Source of the DNA: Shouchella tritolerans
GTDB taxonomy: Bacteria > Bacillota > Bacilli > Bacillales > Bacillaceae_D
NCBI RefSeq assembly: GCF_025770735.1
Contig: NZ_JAODPB010000001.1
Location: 992,001 to 1,056,000, forward strand
DNA length: 64,000 nt
Direction: 5' to 3'
Under the pieces are notes generated by a model. The model was given only the letters and a program-made list of their open reading frames with translations. It had not been told where the DNA came from and did not search any database. A program made the position numbers and the translations under genes. Positions 16,844 to 25,861 of the stretch are shown here, piece after piece. How positions within the stretch are numbered: the first letter of the stretch is position 1; the number at the start of each line of letters is the position of its first letter.

Positions 16844-16882
16844 GGCCAGCGCCAACGCCTGCTCGCTTCGTTGGTGCTGGCC
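16844..16882. repeat. Strong G+C-rich stem-loop downstream of the Nudix gene
   Basis: GGCCAGCGCCAACG (16844-16857) pairs with CGTTGGTGCTGGCC (16869-16882) with one G-T wobble and an 11-base loop. No T-run follows, so it is not a classical terminator. It contrasts with the A+T-rich sequence just upstream and may mark the return to resident chromosome or be a dispersed palindrome unit. Confidence 0.6.
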
Positions 16883-16989
16883 ATTACGAATTCGTGGCAC
16901 ACGTGATTTTAGTTGGTGTACAAAGGAGCAATTGCAGGATTCTAGGCGCCTATCAGTCCGTTTTATAACGATCCGCATATTTTCTAAAT

Positions 16990-18361
16990 TCAGTTCAAAT
17001 CAGAATGCAAATCATTCCCGGTCTCTGTTTGATAGACTGCGAAATCATCAAACTCTTCATCCTTCCATATCCAATACGCTTGATTTTTGCTGCTATAGTG
17101 ATTATAGTCGACGCTATTTCCTTCATTTTCGGTGAACTCGTTTGTGATCATTCGTCCGTCTTCATTCGCTATGATGTAGTTGTTATGCAATTCATTGTTT
17201 CTAGTGTCGAAAGCTAGATTGATTTCACCATAACCAAGATGTTTCCCGTTATTTTCTGTTAACTCGTTTTCTTTAATGATGCAATTTTCCGTCCTTCCAC
17301 GGTCTTCGTCATAGCCGCCAAGGGTAATGCCTGCTCCATGATTGTTATAAATGCGGTTCGTTGATACTTCCACATTTGAAGTGGCACCGCCGGCATGCTC
17401 ACTTGCCAGTTCAATTCCAAAATCATTGTGGTGAACGTCATTGTCAATAATTTTTACAGATTTGCCGCCATCGACGTATATGCCGGCGGCTGAGTAATCT
17501 TCCCCATAGGCGGAATTGCCAAAAGAGGAACTATTGTATACATGATTTTCTTCAATTACACCATTTCTAGCCTGATCTTGCGAAGGATTCGGCGCGGTCC
17601 CTTCAAAGCCGATGATGTCGATGCCAATATTGTTGTTATCGTGCACAATATTCTGCGCAATTCGAAAGCCATCTACATTTCCATTCACCGCCATCGCTTC
17701 GCTTGCCCCTAGTTTCAGGTTATATAACTCATTTTGGATAATAGCAAGCTGTTCCAATAGTTGCCGAGTTACCGTAAACGGCAATGCCGTGTGCATTACC
17801 GCCTCCTATTCGCTGATCTGCGTTTGTTCCCATATCGTGGATGCGATTCCCTATCATTTCAATATTCCTGCCGCTACCGCTCACATGAATGCCAACGGGC
17901 GTGACATCGGGTGATGATGTATAAAAATGGCGTATTTCAATGCCTTCGACACGTACATAACTGGCATTGTCAATACGAATGATGCCATCTTCGACTTGCT
18001 TTACACCCTTGCCGTCTATTATTGCCGTTTGTCCCTCCACATTGCGCAAAGATATGTAACCTTGGTCAAGCGATCCAGATTTATTGATGCTCACCGTTTG
18101 GTGATACACTCCCTCCATTAGGAATACAGTGCCACCTGGTTTGACTAATTCGATTGCTTTCTGGATACTGGCAAACGGCGCATTCATTGTTCCAGGATTC
18201 GTATCTTTCCCTGGCGGTGAGACGTAGTAATCTCTTATTTCCGTTTCGGCTGTTGCTGGCAGCCTCGCCCCTGAAGTTGGATATAGTTTGGTGCTGAAGT
18301 AAGCGGCACTTCCTACTAACAATACGAGGAAACAAGTCCAGAAAATCTTTTTTTTGTTCAT
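16990..18361 (-). pseudogene. Right-handed parallel beta-helix surface protein, frameshifted
   Basis: Two overlapping minus-strand frames encode one protein. The first (from ATG 18361) has a membrane anchor (KKKIFWTCFLVLLVGSAAYF), then 'YYVSPPGKDTNPGTMNAPFASIQKAIEL', the start of pectate-lyase/DUF1565-type beta-helix proteins, and runs to 'GNAHGIAVYGNSATIG' before going out of frame. The second continues with 'LAIIQNELYNLKLG' and repeated strand-turn units (NxxxxNxIYNNxG) to 16990. Homology continues across the junction near 17755-17775 in a different frame, so a single indel breaks the gene. It is probably a polysaccharide-binding or -cleaving surface protein. A sequencing error cannot be excluded. 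Confidence 0.75.
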
Positions 18362-18370
18362 GATAACCAC

Positions 18371-18850
18371 ATCCGTGATTTGAATTTTTCCATCTATTTC
18401 ACATCTTTATCTTTACTCAGTTTTTTTGTTGAGCTGCTGTATATGTAGTAGTTCATAAGTGTTCAAGTTTGGGGGCGAGTCATAATTTCCCGCACCGGTT
18501 TTCATCAATGATCACCTAAAAGTACAAGATGATTTCTCTTTTGTATTAGAATAGCCTAGTTCTCCGTCATTGTATAGAATAGTGTTTATTCTATTGAAGG
18601 TGAAATTGCTGATGCTACTCAAAGGGTGTTGACTCGTCATAAGAATGAAGGATACCGTCTTAAAAATCGTATATAACAATTGACAATGTTCAAAGGATGC
18701 TCCTATACTATGAACGGAACAGAATAACTTACCTAAAACCTATTTGGGAAGTTGTGGACTTTTCTAGAGAGCAATTTCTATTTTCGCCACACAAAGGCCG
18801 TACGGTCATTGTGTGTTTTTTTGTGTTCAATAAAGGAGGAAACTGGCGCG
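18371..18850 (+). promoter_or_regulatory. Intergenic region with sigma-A promoter for the DMT transporter gene
   Basis: TTGACA at 18680-18685 and TATACT at 18704-18709 with an 18-base spacer form a good sigma-A promoter about 140 bases before the transporter start. Upstream, about 30 codons ending at 18676 (reading GEIADATQRVLTRH) look protein-like but have no start or family match and may be a relic. Nothing else is recognised. Confidence 0.55.
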
Positions 18851-19765
18851 ATGAAATTATGGCACTATGCATTAATCGTTTTTTTAGGAGGGTGTAGTTA
18901 CGGGGTGTTGTCTACTTTTGTTAAATTGGCGTATGCGGCCGGTTTCACTGTGTCAGCAGTAACCGGGGGGCAATATCTCTTCGGCGCTGTGCTTACTTGG
19001 CTTGCAGTGTTCTTTACGAAAAAGAAAAAACTGACGCGGATACAATTTTTAAAGCTTATCCTATCTGGCGTTCCATTCGGGTTAACAGGAATATTTTATT
19101 ATCAAGCTTTGCAAACTTTAAACGCCTCTCTAGCGATCGTGTTTTTGTTCCAATTTGTTTGGATCGGAGCCTTGTTAGAGTGGGGGTTCCATAAGAAAAA
19201 GCCGACTAAGAGGAAACTTATTTCCATCGCGTTGCTTCTGGTTGGTTCCATGTTGGCAGCCAATATCCTATTTCAGGAACACTTGGCGTTGTCATGGCAA
19301 GGAAGCCTTTGGGGAATGCTTGCAGCATCATCCTTTTCCACATTCATTTTTTTGAGTGGTTCGGTTGAAAAGGAAACGCCTCCCGTTTTAAAAAGTGCTC
19401 TTCTTTCCACAGGAGGCGTATTGGCCGTATTTATCGTCTTTCCACCAATGTTTTTATTTGACTTGGATGTATTAATGGGGATCATTCCTTATGGATTCGC
19501 ACTGGGCATTTTCGGCGTCGTCCTTCCGCCCCTGCTCTTTTCGATTGGAATGCCCCGTGTCGGCCCGGGATTGGGAACCATTCTAACGTCATCCGAATTG
19601 CCGGTTGTGATTATCATGTCCTCTTTAGTGCTGGGAGAAGCGATAAGCTGGGCTCAGTGGGTTGGAGTGCTCATTATTCTCGGTGGGATCGTTTACAGCA
19701 ACGCTCAATTTGATAGTCGGAAAAAATGGTCTTTAAATAAGGCTGACAGCCATAACGTGAGCTAA
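18851..19765 (+). CDS. DMT-superfamily transporter (EamA family)
   Basis: This 304-residue protein has ten hydrophobic helices in two EamA repeats, with 'LGTILTSSELPVVIIMSSLVLGE' near residues 241-263 as the second repeat's conserved core. It belongs to the drug/metabolite transporter group, usually exporters of amino acids or small metabolites. The start is placed at ATG 18851 because AAAGGAGGA lies ten bases upstream; upstream in-frame codons have no ribosome site and encode a non-membrane-like leader. A terminator follows. The adjacent TetR gene could regulate it, but it has its own promoter. Confidence 0.88.
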   Translation: MKLWHYALIVFLGGCSYGVLSTFVKLAYAAGFTVSAVTGGQYLFGAVLTWLAVFFTKKKKLTRIQFLKLILSGVPFGLTGIFYYQALQTLNASLAIVFLFQFVWIGALLEWGFHKKKPTKRKLISIALLLVGSMLAANILFQEHLALSWQGSLWGMLAASSFSTFIFLSGSVEKETPPVLKSALLSTGGVLAVFIVFPPMFLFDLDVLMGIIPYGFALGIFGVVLPPLLFSIGMPRVGPGLGTILTSSELPVVIIMSSLVLGEAISWAQWVGVLIILGGIVYSNAQFDSRKKWSLNKADSHNVS

Positions 19766-19781
19766 AAATGTGGGATAAAAG

Positions 19782-19815
19782 AGCCTGCTAAACCCAGAGG
19801 TTAGTAGGCTTTTCT
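19782..19815 (+). terminator. Rho-independent terminator after the DMT transporter
   Basis: AGCCTGCTAAACC (19782-19794) pairs with GGTTAGTAGGCT (19799-19810) around a short loop, followed by TTTTC. Confidence 0.8.
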
Positions 19816-19891
19816 ATGGCTTTCCGGCTGTTGTGTTTAACCCTATCGAATCAATGTCAGTCAGGGCATCATTTTTTAATTGTAAATATCG

Positions 19892-19945
19892 TTGACACGG
19901 TCGCTGCCTACATATATGATTCAGTTAGTTATATAACTAACTGAA
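19892..19945 (+). promoter_or_regulatory. Promoter with perfect palindromic operator of the TetR gene
   Basis: TTGACA at 19892-19897, a 17-base spacer and TATGAT at 19915-19920 form a near-consensus sigma-A promoter. Immediately downstream a perfect 26-base palindrome runs from 19920 to 19945 with half-site TTCAGTTAGTTAT. It covers the last base of the -10 element and the start site, which is the classical position for autorepression by the TetR-family protein encoded next. Confidence 0.85.
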
Positions 19946-19963
19946 TAGTGGTGGTGAACGAAA

Positions 19964-20551
19964 ATGGCTGAACCTAATGTGATTACAAAGCAAGATTTAA
20001 TTGAATCGGCTAAAACGTGCATTGTCGAGAATGGGGTCAATCAGTTAACGCTTAAGGCTGTTGCAGAGGGAGCGGGAGTGACGCAAGGAACGGTTTACTA
20101 CCATTTTAAAACGAAAGAGCAACTTATGATTGAAGTGGTAGAGGATATGTGCAAAACCTCTTGGGAGAGGTTGGAACAGATGAAAGAGGATACGGGCCAG
20201 CAAGGGATTGAGTCGATGAAAGCAGGTCTTGAAGCTGCTTATGAAAGAAATTCAAGCGATGCTTCTTATCACTCGTTATTTTTCTCATTGGTTGCGGCAG
20301 GATTGCACAACCATAACATTCGTGAGCGAATTGGCGGATTACTGGCCTATGAGAATGACGTTCTCCAAAAACAAATTCACGCATTAGCAGGAGACGAATG
20401 TTGCGGGATGCCGGCAGACGTCTGCAGTGTGTTCGTGAATGCGCTCATTGATGGTTTGGCGGTACAGTCTTTAATGAGATCGGATTTCGATGGCAAAAAA
20501 GTATTTGATTATCTGGAAAGGTTGCTGGCTAAACAATTGGAAAGCCGTTAG
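19964..20551 (+). CDS. TetR/AcrR-family transcriptional regulator
   Basis: This 195-residue protein has the TetR helix-turn-helix near residues 24-55 ('VNQLTLKAVAEGAGVTQGTVYYHFKTKEQL') and a C-terminal helical ligand domain. It should bind the 26-base palindrome 19 bases upstream of its own start and repress itself. Two further genes could be its targets: the small membrane protein downstream, which probably shares its transcript, and the DMT transporter upstream. The ligand is unknown. Confidence 0.9.
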   Translation: MAEPNVITKQDLIESAKTCIVENGVNQLTLKAVAEGAGVTQGTVYYHFKTKEQLMIEVVEDMCKTSWERLEQMKEDTGQQGIESMKAGLEAAYERNSSDASYHSLFFSLVAAGLHNHNIRERIGGLLAYENDVLQKQIHALAGDECCGMPADVCSVFVNALIDGLAVQSLMRSDFDGKKVFDYLERLLAKQLESR

Positions 20552-20592
20552 TCTTTTTCACATTCATTCGCTGCCAAAGGATGTGATATATT

Positions 20593-20967
20593 TTGTTTTT
20601 TCTTGTATGGGGTTTTTTAGTATGGCTAGGAGCGACAGCGGTTTTTCGTTTTTTCGGACAGTTTTTCTTCTCACTGGAACAGCCGCTGTTGTTGGTTGCT
20701 GCGTATGTAGTTGTAATTCCGTTGATTTTGAGTCTGACTTTTCCTGTTTATCGCTATAAAAAATTGGGACGGGGAGAACGCCAAAAAGCCGCTGTTTTCA
20801 TTGCTTTGCCGGGGATGTTGTTCGATGTTGTCGTTTTGTTGTTTTTTGCTAATATCTTTGAAAACTTAGATCCAGAAATGGATCGCATGTTTGCATCATG
20901 GCTGTTGTGGGCCTACTCAGCGATTCTCCTTACAGGGTTGGTCCCAAGGAAAAGGAACGTTACTTAA
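20593..20967 (+). CDS. Small four-TM membrane protein, DUF5367-like
   Basis: This 124-residue protein has four hydrophobic segments and a short charged loop ('RYKKLGRGERQKAAVF', about 54-69). It looks like the DUF5367 group of small Bacillus membrane proteins that are often placed beside TetR regulators. It starts at TTG with AAAGGATG upstream, 41 bases after the TetR gene, so both are likely expressed from the autoregulated promoter. Function is unknown. Confidence 0.65.
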   Translation: MFFLVWGFLVWLGATAVFRFFGQFFFSLEQPLLLVAAYVVVIPLILSLTFPVYRYKKLGRGERQKAAVFIALPGMLFDVVVLLFFANIFENLDPEMDRMFASWLLWAYSAILLTGLVPRKRNVT

Positions 20968-21094
20968 TAGGCAAAAAAGGTTATTTTAGCGTAAAGGAAA
21001 GAGGCGGAGAAGCGTCTGCCCCAATCACTCTAATTTTATAATGAAAAAGCTGTTTATAAAGCACATAGCTGTTGAACAAACGATAAAACATGAA

Positions 21095-21140
21095 AGACCT
21101 AGAGCAAAGATCATTCGATCTTCGCCTCGGGTCTCTTTTT
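21095..21140 (+). terminator. Terminator after the TetR/membrane-protein operon
   Basis: An imperfect stem with arms beginning AGACC (21095) and ending GGGTCT (21134), with an inner AAGATC/GATCTT pair, is followed by CTTTTTTT. It reads on the plus strand and lies between convergent genes. Confidence 0.75.
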
Positions 21141-22049
21141 TTATGTTATTTGTGAAGCCGACTCTATTGTAATCACTTTTTTCAAAGCAGCGACCGACTC
21201 TTTAAAAAACAGAATCGCATCGTTTTCCCACAGGTGCTGGTGATAAACGAAATAAATTTGCCGCTTTAATCGGTTGTCATTTAGTTCCGTGAAAGCGAGG
21301 TGGTCTTCGTTTTCAATTAGGCGTTTAGAGATGAGGGCGACGGCTTGGCCGAATGAAAGCATTTTGATGATCGTTGAAACGGAGTCAAGCTCAATTAAAT
21401 CCATGTCTTTATCACGGCCTTTTAACCATGTTTTGGAGAAGTGTTTAGTTGAGCTTGACAGTGTGTGTACGAGCAGGCGTTGTTTGCTTAAGTCGACTTC
21501 TGCGACCGTCTCCACTTTGGAAAAAGGATGGTCTTTGCTGTAGGCAAGCACCAGTTCATCGCAAGCAAATGCCTCGTAAACAAGCTCTTTTGCTTGGCTG
21601 CTTGTTTCCATTATTAAGCCAAAATCAAGTTCTTGCCGTACTAGTTTTTGTTCAATTTCAGGTGCGGTTTTTACGTCTAGTGATACATTGATGCGCGGGT
21701 AGCGCTCGGCCATTTTGTGGATCAGCTCTGGCATGAATAGTTGTGCAGGGACGCCGCTAGCCCCTAATTGAAGCGAACCAGCTTCGCCTTTTTTGAATTG
21801 AAACAAGGCATGTTCTAATTTTTGGTTGGTTTGGCTCAATTGCTTGGCGTAGTGGTAGAGGATCTCCCCTCCTGGCGTTAGCCGATATCCACCGGCATTC
21901 GTACGGAACAACTTTATGCCGTATTCTTTTTCAAGTGAACGGATATGAAACGATACGGTGGGGGCGGACAGTTTTAACTGCTGAGCAGTCTCGGTCATTT
22001 TTTTCGTTTCGACAAGCGTTAAAAAGACGTCTAGCTTTTGAATGTTCAC
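21141..22049 (-). CDS. LysR-family transcriptional regulator
   Basis: This 302-residue protein has the LysR N-terminal winged helix (MNIQKLDVFLTLVETKKMTETAQQL, with 'LSAPTVSFHIRSLEKEYGIKLF' at about 27-48) followed by a periplasmic-binding-protein-like effector domain. It is divergent from the ABC operon that starts at 22187. By the usual LysR arrangement it should regulate that operon and itself from the shared 137-base intergenic region, which contains a T-N11-A box. The effector is unknown and is perhaps the imported solute. Confidence 0.92.
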   Translation of the reverse strand: MNIQKLDVFLTLVETKKMTETAQQLKLSAPTVSFHIRSLEKEYGIKLFRTNAGGYRLTPGGEILYHYAKQLSQTNQKLEHALFQFKKGEAGSLQLGASGVPAQLFMPELIHKMAERYPRINVSLDVKTAPEIEQKLVRQELDFGLIMETSSQAKELVYEAFACDELVLAYSKDHPFSKVETVAEVDLSKQRLLVHTLSSSTKHFSKTWLKGRDKDMDLIELDSVSTIIKMLSFGQAVALISKRLIENEDHLAFTELNDNRLKRQIYFVYHQHLWENDAILFFKESVAALKKVITIESASQIT

Positions 22050-22068
22050 TTTATCACCTTAACGTATT

Positions 22069-22083
22069 TTAGATTTTTTCTAA
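22069..22083 (+). promoter_or_regulatory. LysR-type T-N11-A box between divergent genes
   Basis: TTAGATTTTTTCTAA is an inverted repeat with arms TTAGA/TCTAA and the T-N11-A form known for LysR regulators, 20 bases upstream of the lysR start. A second palindrome TTAACGTTAA lies at 22116-22125, and TATACT at 22159-22164 is a likely -10 of the ABC operon. Confidence 0.55.
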
Positions 22084-22186
22084 CTACACGATGATTTTCG
22101 CAGATTTATTTTAATTTAACGTTAACGGAAGATTAATCATGTCTATACATTCGGCTCCTATACTCAGTAGTTGAGGGGAGGATTCC

Positions 22187-23161
22187 ATGAAAATTACCTT
22201 AAAAGGGATTGAGAAAGCATATGGATCATTCCAAGCTGTAAAACCGCTTGATTTAACAATCGAGGACAGGTTTGTGACGATTCTTGGGCAATCAGGGTGC
22301 GGAAAAACAACTTTGCTTAAAATGCTTGCTGGCCTGACCGAGCCAACGGCGGGAGAGTTGTTTTTCGATGACCACCTTATTTTCTCGAAAGCAAGGAAGA
22401 CGAATGTCAAACCGAATAAACGAGGCATTGCCATGGTATTTCAAGACTTTGGCTTGTGGCCCCATATGACTGTGTACGACAACATCGCCTTCGGTTTACG
22501 CAACATACGTTCAAAGAAAGATAGGCGCGATGCAGTGAACGAAGCGTTAACAAAAGTAAGGCTCGAAGACAAAGCGACTAAAAAGCCAGGCGAACTATCT
22601 GGAGGGCAACAGCAACGTGTTGCATTGGCGAGGGCGATTGCGGTGAATCCAAAGCTGATTTTATTCGATGAAGCGCTCAGTGCCCTTGATGCGATCTTGC
22701 GTGAGCAGATGCGGGAAGAGATTTTGGCGATTGTCCAAAAAATTGGCGCGCAAGCGATTTTTGTGACACATGACCAAACAGAGGCAATGGCCATGTCAGA
22801 CATGATGATCGTGATGGAAGCAGGAAATGTTGTTCAAACAGGACGACCTGAACACATTTATCGATCGCCCGCACACGCTTATGTCGCTGATTTTATCGGC
22901 AAAGCGAATTGGATGAAAAGCCAAGAGGGGATGATTAGACCTGAGCGCATTTCTTTGCAGCCAAAAGGGCATGCACGCGCTCAAACAGGCCACGTCCGCA
23001 AAAGCTTATTTACAGGAGACCGCTATTTGATTGTGGCTGAAGTTAATGGCCAGCATTGGCAGTTCTATGATCAAAATCCTCATGAAATGGGTTCCTCTAT
23101 TACGTTGTACGTACAAGAAAGCGACATTCATTATTTCCAAAAACAGGAGGCTTCTTCATGA
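22187..23161 (+). CDS. ABC transporter ATPase, Fe(III)/phosphonate-type importer
   Basis: This 324-residue ATPase shows Walker A GQSGCGKTT (about 36-44), the Q-loop, signature LSGGQQQR (about 139-146) and Walker B LILFDEALSALD. About 80 residues after the H-loop form a TOBE-like regulatory tail. Length and sequence match the FbpC/PotA/PhnT group that powers binding-protein-dependent importers. Its stop overlaps the next start (ATGA), so it is the first gene of a coupled operon. Confidence 0.9.
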   Translation: MKITLKGIEKAYGSFQAVKPLDLTIEDRFVTILGQSGCGKTTLLKMLAGLTEPTAGELFFDDHLIFSKARKTNVKPNKRGIAMVFQDFGLWPHMTVYDNIAFGLRNIRSKKDRRDAVNEALTKVRLEDKATKKPGELSGGQQQRVALARAIAVNPKLILFDEALSALDAILREQMREEILAIVQKIGAQAIFVTHDQTEAMAMSDMMIVMEAGNVVQTGRPEHIYRSPAHAYVADFIGKANWMKSQEGMIRPERISLQPKGHARAQTGHVRKSLFTGDRYLIVAEVNGQHWQFYDQNPHEMGSSITLYVQESDIHYFQKQEASS

Positions 23162-24189
23162 TGAAAAAAACAACAATCGCTCCAGTAGCCGGCATCGGAG
23201 CTGCGCTGTTTCTCCTTAGTGCATGCGGAGCAGAGGTAGGCGGGGAAGGGAACACAGCAACTGAAAGCACGTCCTCTAATGAAAACCAAAGCATTACGGT
23301 GTATTCGGCTGGGCCTGAAGGGTTGGCTGAAGACATTAAAACCGCTTTTGAAGAGGAGACCGGTATTCAAGTCGACATGTTTCAAGGGACAACGGGAAAA
23401 ATTCTTTCCAGGCTTGAAGCGGAGTCTAACAATCCAGTTGCCGATGTGGTCGTCCTTGCCTCAGTACCGTCAATGGAAGGGTTAAAATCAGAAGGGATGC
23501 TCCAGCCTTATGAAGCCCAAAACGGCGAACTTATGAACCCAGAATGGAGCGATAGCGACCATTATTATTATGGATACAGCGCTTCGGCTCTTGGAGTAGC
23601 TTACAACACGAATCAAGTCGACAATCCTCCTGGTCAGTGGACAGACTTTAGTGATCCTGAGTGGGCCAATCGGGTGACGATGCCTGATCCGACTTCCTCT
23701 GGTTCAGCAGTTGACTTCTTGTACGGGTTAACGAGCACAGAAGCGGACGGATGGGAATGGATTGAAGGTTGGATCGACAATGGCTTGCTTGTCGCTGGGG
23801 CGAATAAAGAATCCCTAGATGCGGTCATTACTGGAGACAGAGACGTCGTTGTGTCCGCGGTCGATTACATGGCGTACAAAGCGAAAGCGAGCGGTGAGCC
23901 GATTGAGATTTACTACCCTGAAAGCGGAACAGTGATCAGTCCCCGTGCAGCTGGAGTATTGGCCGATGCCACCAATGTCAGCGGCGCACAAGCATACATC
24001 GATTTTCTCCTTTCCGATAAAGCGCAGCAGCTCGTCGCCGATGCCTATCTTCTGCCAGGCAATGAAGAGATTGCGTTAAGCGACCGCGCTTCGCTAAGTG
24101 AAATTCCTGTACTCCCAGTTACGTGGGAAGGAGCGGAAGAAAAGCAAATTGATACATTAAATGAGTTTACGTCGAAGTTGCAGCAATGA
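23158..24189 (+). CDS. ABC transporter substrate-binding lipoprotein, Fe(III)/AEP type
   Basis: This 343-residue protein has a signal sequence with lipobox LLSAC (about residues 20-24) and a low-complexity linker. The mature domain opens 'ITVYSAGPEGLAEDIKTAFEEETGI', the start of the AfuA/FbpA-type family 1 binding proteins that also includes 2-aminoethylphosphonate and thiamine binders. Near residues 219-232 'GDRDVVVSAVDYMA' carries no obvious paired tyrosines (YY) for iron, so iron may not be the ligand. It delivers solute to the fused permease downstream. Confidence 0.88.
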   Translation: MMKKTTIAPVAGIGAALFLLSACGAEVGGEGNTATESTSSNENQSITVYSAGPEGLAEDIKTAFEEETGIQVDMFQGTTGKILSRLEAESNNPVADVVVLASVPSMEGLKSEGMLQPYEAQNGELMNPEWSDSDHYYYGYSASALGVAYNTNQVDNPPGQWTDFSDPEWANRVTMPDPTSSGSAVDFLYGLTSTEADGWEWIEGWIDNGLLVAGANKESLDAVITGDRDVVVSAVDYMAYKAKASGEPIEIYYPESGTVISPRAAGVLADATNVSGAQAYIDFLLSDKAQQLVADAYLLPGNEEIALSDRASLSEIPVLPVTWEGAEEKQIDTLNEFTSKLQQ

Positions 24190-24202
24190 TGGAGGATTCA
24201 TA

Positions 24203-25861
24203 ATGGTTGTCAGGAAACATATTTCGTTTGGCGCATTGCTCATATTGCTTGCAGCATTGGCGGCAGCGCCGTTGTTTGCGGTATTCGTACAGACATTTTT
24301 CCGAGATGGCTCGTTTTCTCTCGATACGTTTTTGGCTACGCTACAACATGGCCGAGTTCTGTCAACGATGCGCCATTCGTTTTTGCTAGGTTTGTATGTA
24401 ATCGCCGCAACGACGTGCATTGCCCTTCCTCTTGCGTTGATCCGAACCAAAACAAGGCTGGCCAAGCACGATTGGCTAGATCTCGTCTTTACGATTCCAT
24501 TTATGACGCCTCCTTATATTGGTTCAATGGGCTGGATTCTGTTTATGCAAAACAATGGCTATTACGAGCAGCTGTTTTCAACAGCAGCCCCGTCATCGTT
24601 TTTTAGCATAGCAGGCATGGTTTTCATTATGAGCATGCACTTATACCCGTTTTTGTACTTGATGCTAAAAAATGCGCTTGTTCGAATGAATGGTTCTTTT
24701 CAAGACGCAGCGCTCGTTTATGGGGCGAACCCAATCAGCAACTGGATCCGCGTTGTTCTGCCATTGCTCTTATCCAGCTACGTAATGGCGGCATTGCTTA
24801 TTTTTATTAAAACATTAGCGGAGTTCGGCACGCCGGCGACATTTGGAAAACGGATTGGCTATCCTGTTTTCACAACGGAAATCCATCAATACTTGTCCCG
24901 TTGGCCTGTCGATATTCCAGCAGCAACGTCGTTGTCATTTGTGCTATTAGATGTGTGCATGGCTGTTTGGTATATGCAAAGTCTTGTTAGCCAGAAATTT
25001 GCATACGGCATTCATTCTGGCAAGTCGTCTATGCAAACAAGACAAGTCGAATCGTGGCCTATCACTGTTAGTGCTTATGTGTTTACGGGCGTGATTCTGC
25101 TGTTATCGATCGGCATTCCGTATTTCTCGATTGTCGCCACTTCACTGCTCGATGTCCGCGGCGATGGGTTAAGTTGGTCAAACCTTACGTTTGGTCATTA
25201 CGTAGAGCTGTTTTCGTTCCAGTCATCTGGCTATCACGCTTTTATGAACAGCGTTGGGTTTGCGTTTGCTGCTGCATCAATTGCCTCGCTGCTTGGTTTC
25301 TTCACGGCGTTGTATGTTAAAAATGCTTCTTCTAAGCGGCAGAAACTAATTGATTTGACAAGTTTGTTGCCAAATATTGTGCCAGGCATTGTCTTTGTTG
25401 TTGGCTTGATTTTATTTTGGAATGCAAGTTGGCTGCCAGCCACTGTCTACAATACGAAATGGATGCCGATTCTCACGTACATTGTTTTGTTTTTGCCTTA
25501 CTCGGTCCAGTACACAAAGGCAGCATTATCACAGCTCGACCAATCGATTGACCATGCCAATTCCATTTATGGGCCGACGGCAGCGAGTATTCTTGTGCGA
25601 GTATGGCTCCCCCTTCTCGCACAAGGTGTTTTGGCCGGATGGATCATGACGTTTATTATTTCGATGCGCGAGTTAGTTGGTTCGCTTTTAATTCTTCCAC
25701 CATCTGTTCAAACAGGCGCTACGTTTATTTACGGCCAATTTGAACAAGGAAACGTTTCCCTCGGGATGGCGATGGCTGTGGTGACCGTATTAATGACAGT
25801 CGTGTTTTTATATGTGGTCGAATGGCTGCAGCGAAAGGCGCTCGTAAAGCAACATGGTTAA
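24203..25861 (+). CDS. ABC transporter permease, fused two-domain FbpB/PhnU type
   Basis: This 552-residue membrane protein consists of two permease domains of about six helices each, as in FbpB and AfuB. Each has an EAA-like loop: 'DAALVYGANPISNWIRVVLPL' in the first half and 'HANSIYGPTAASILVRVWLPL' in the second. The start is ATG 24203 after GGAGG; an earlier in-frame start overlaps the binding-protein gene and encodes a non-hydrophobic leader. It overlaps the next gene by 8 bases, tying the metallo-hydrolase to the importer operon. Confidence 0.9.
   Translation: MVVRKHISFGALLILLAALAAAPLFAVFVQTFFRDGSFSLDTFLATLQHGRVLSTMRHSFLLGLYVIAATTCIALPLALIRTKTRLAKHDWLDLVFTIPFMTPPYIGSMGWILFMQNNGYYEQLFSTAAPSSFFSIAGMVFIMSMHLYPFLYLMLKNALVRMNGSFQDAALVYGANPISNWIRVVLPLLLSSYVMAALLIFIKTLAEFGTPATFGKRIGYPVFTTEIHQYLSRWPVDIPAATSLSFVLLDVCMAVWYMQSLVSQKFAYGIHSGKSSMQTRQVESWPITVSAYVFTGVILLLSIGIPYFSIVATSLLDVRGDGLSWSNLTFGHYVELFSFQSSGYHAFMNSVGFAFAAASIASLLGFFTALYVKNASSKRQKLIDLTSLLPNIVPGIVFVVGLILFWNASWLPATVYNTKWMPILTYIVLFLPYSVQYTKAALSQLDQSIDHANSIYGPTAASILVRVWLPLLAQGVLAGWIMTFIISMRELVGSLLILPPSVQTGATFIYGQFEQGNVSLGMAMAVVTVLMTVVFLYVVEWLQRKALVKQHG

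Noticed and set aside
16818-17135. 105-codon plus-strand frame after the Nudix gene
   Set aside because: It overlaps the beta-helix gene on the other strand, is Cys/Arg-rich, and spans the stem-loop, so it is a chance frame.
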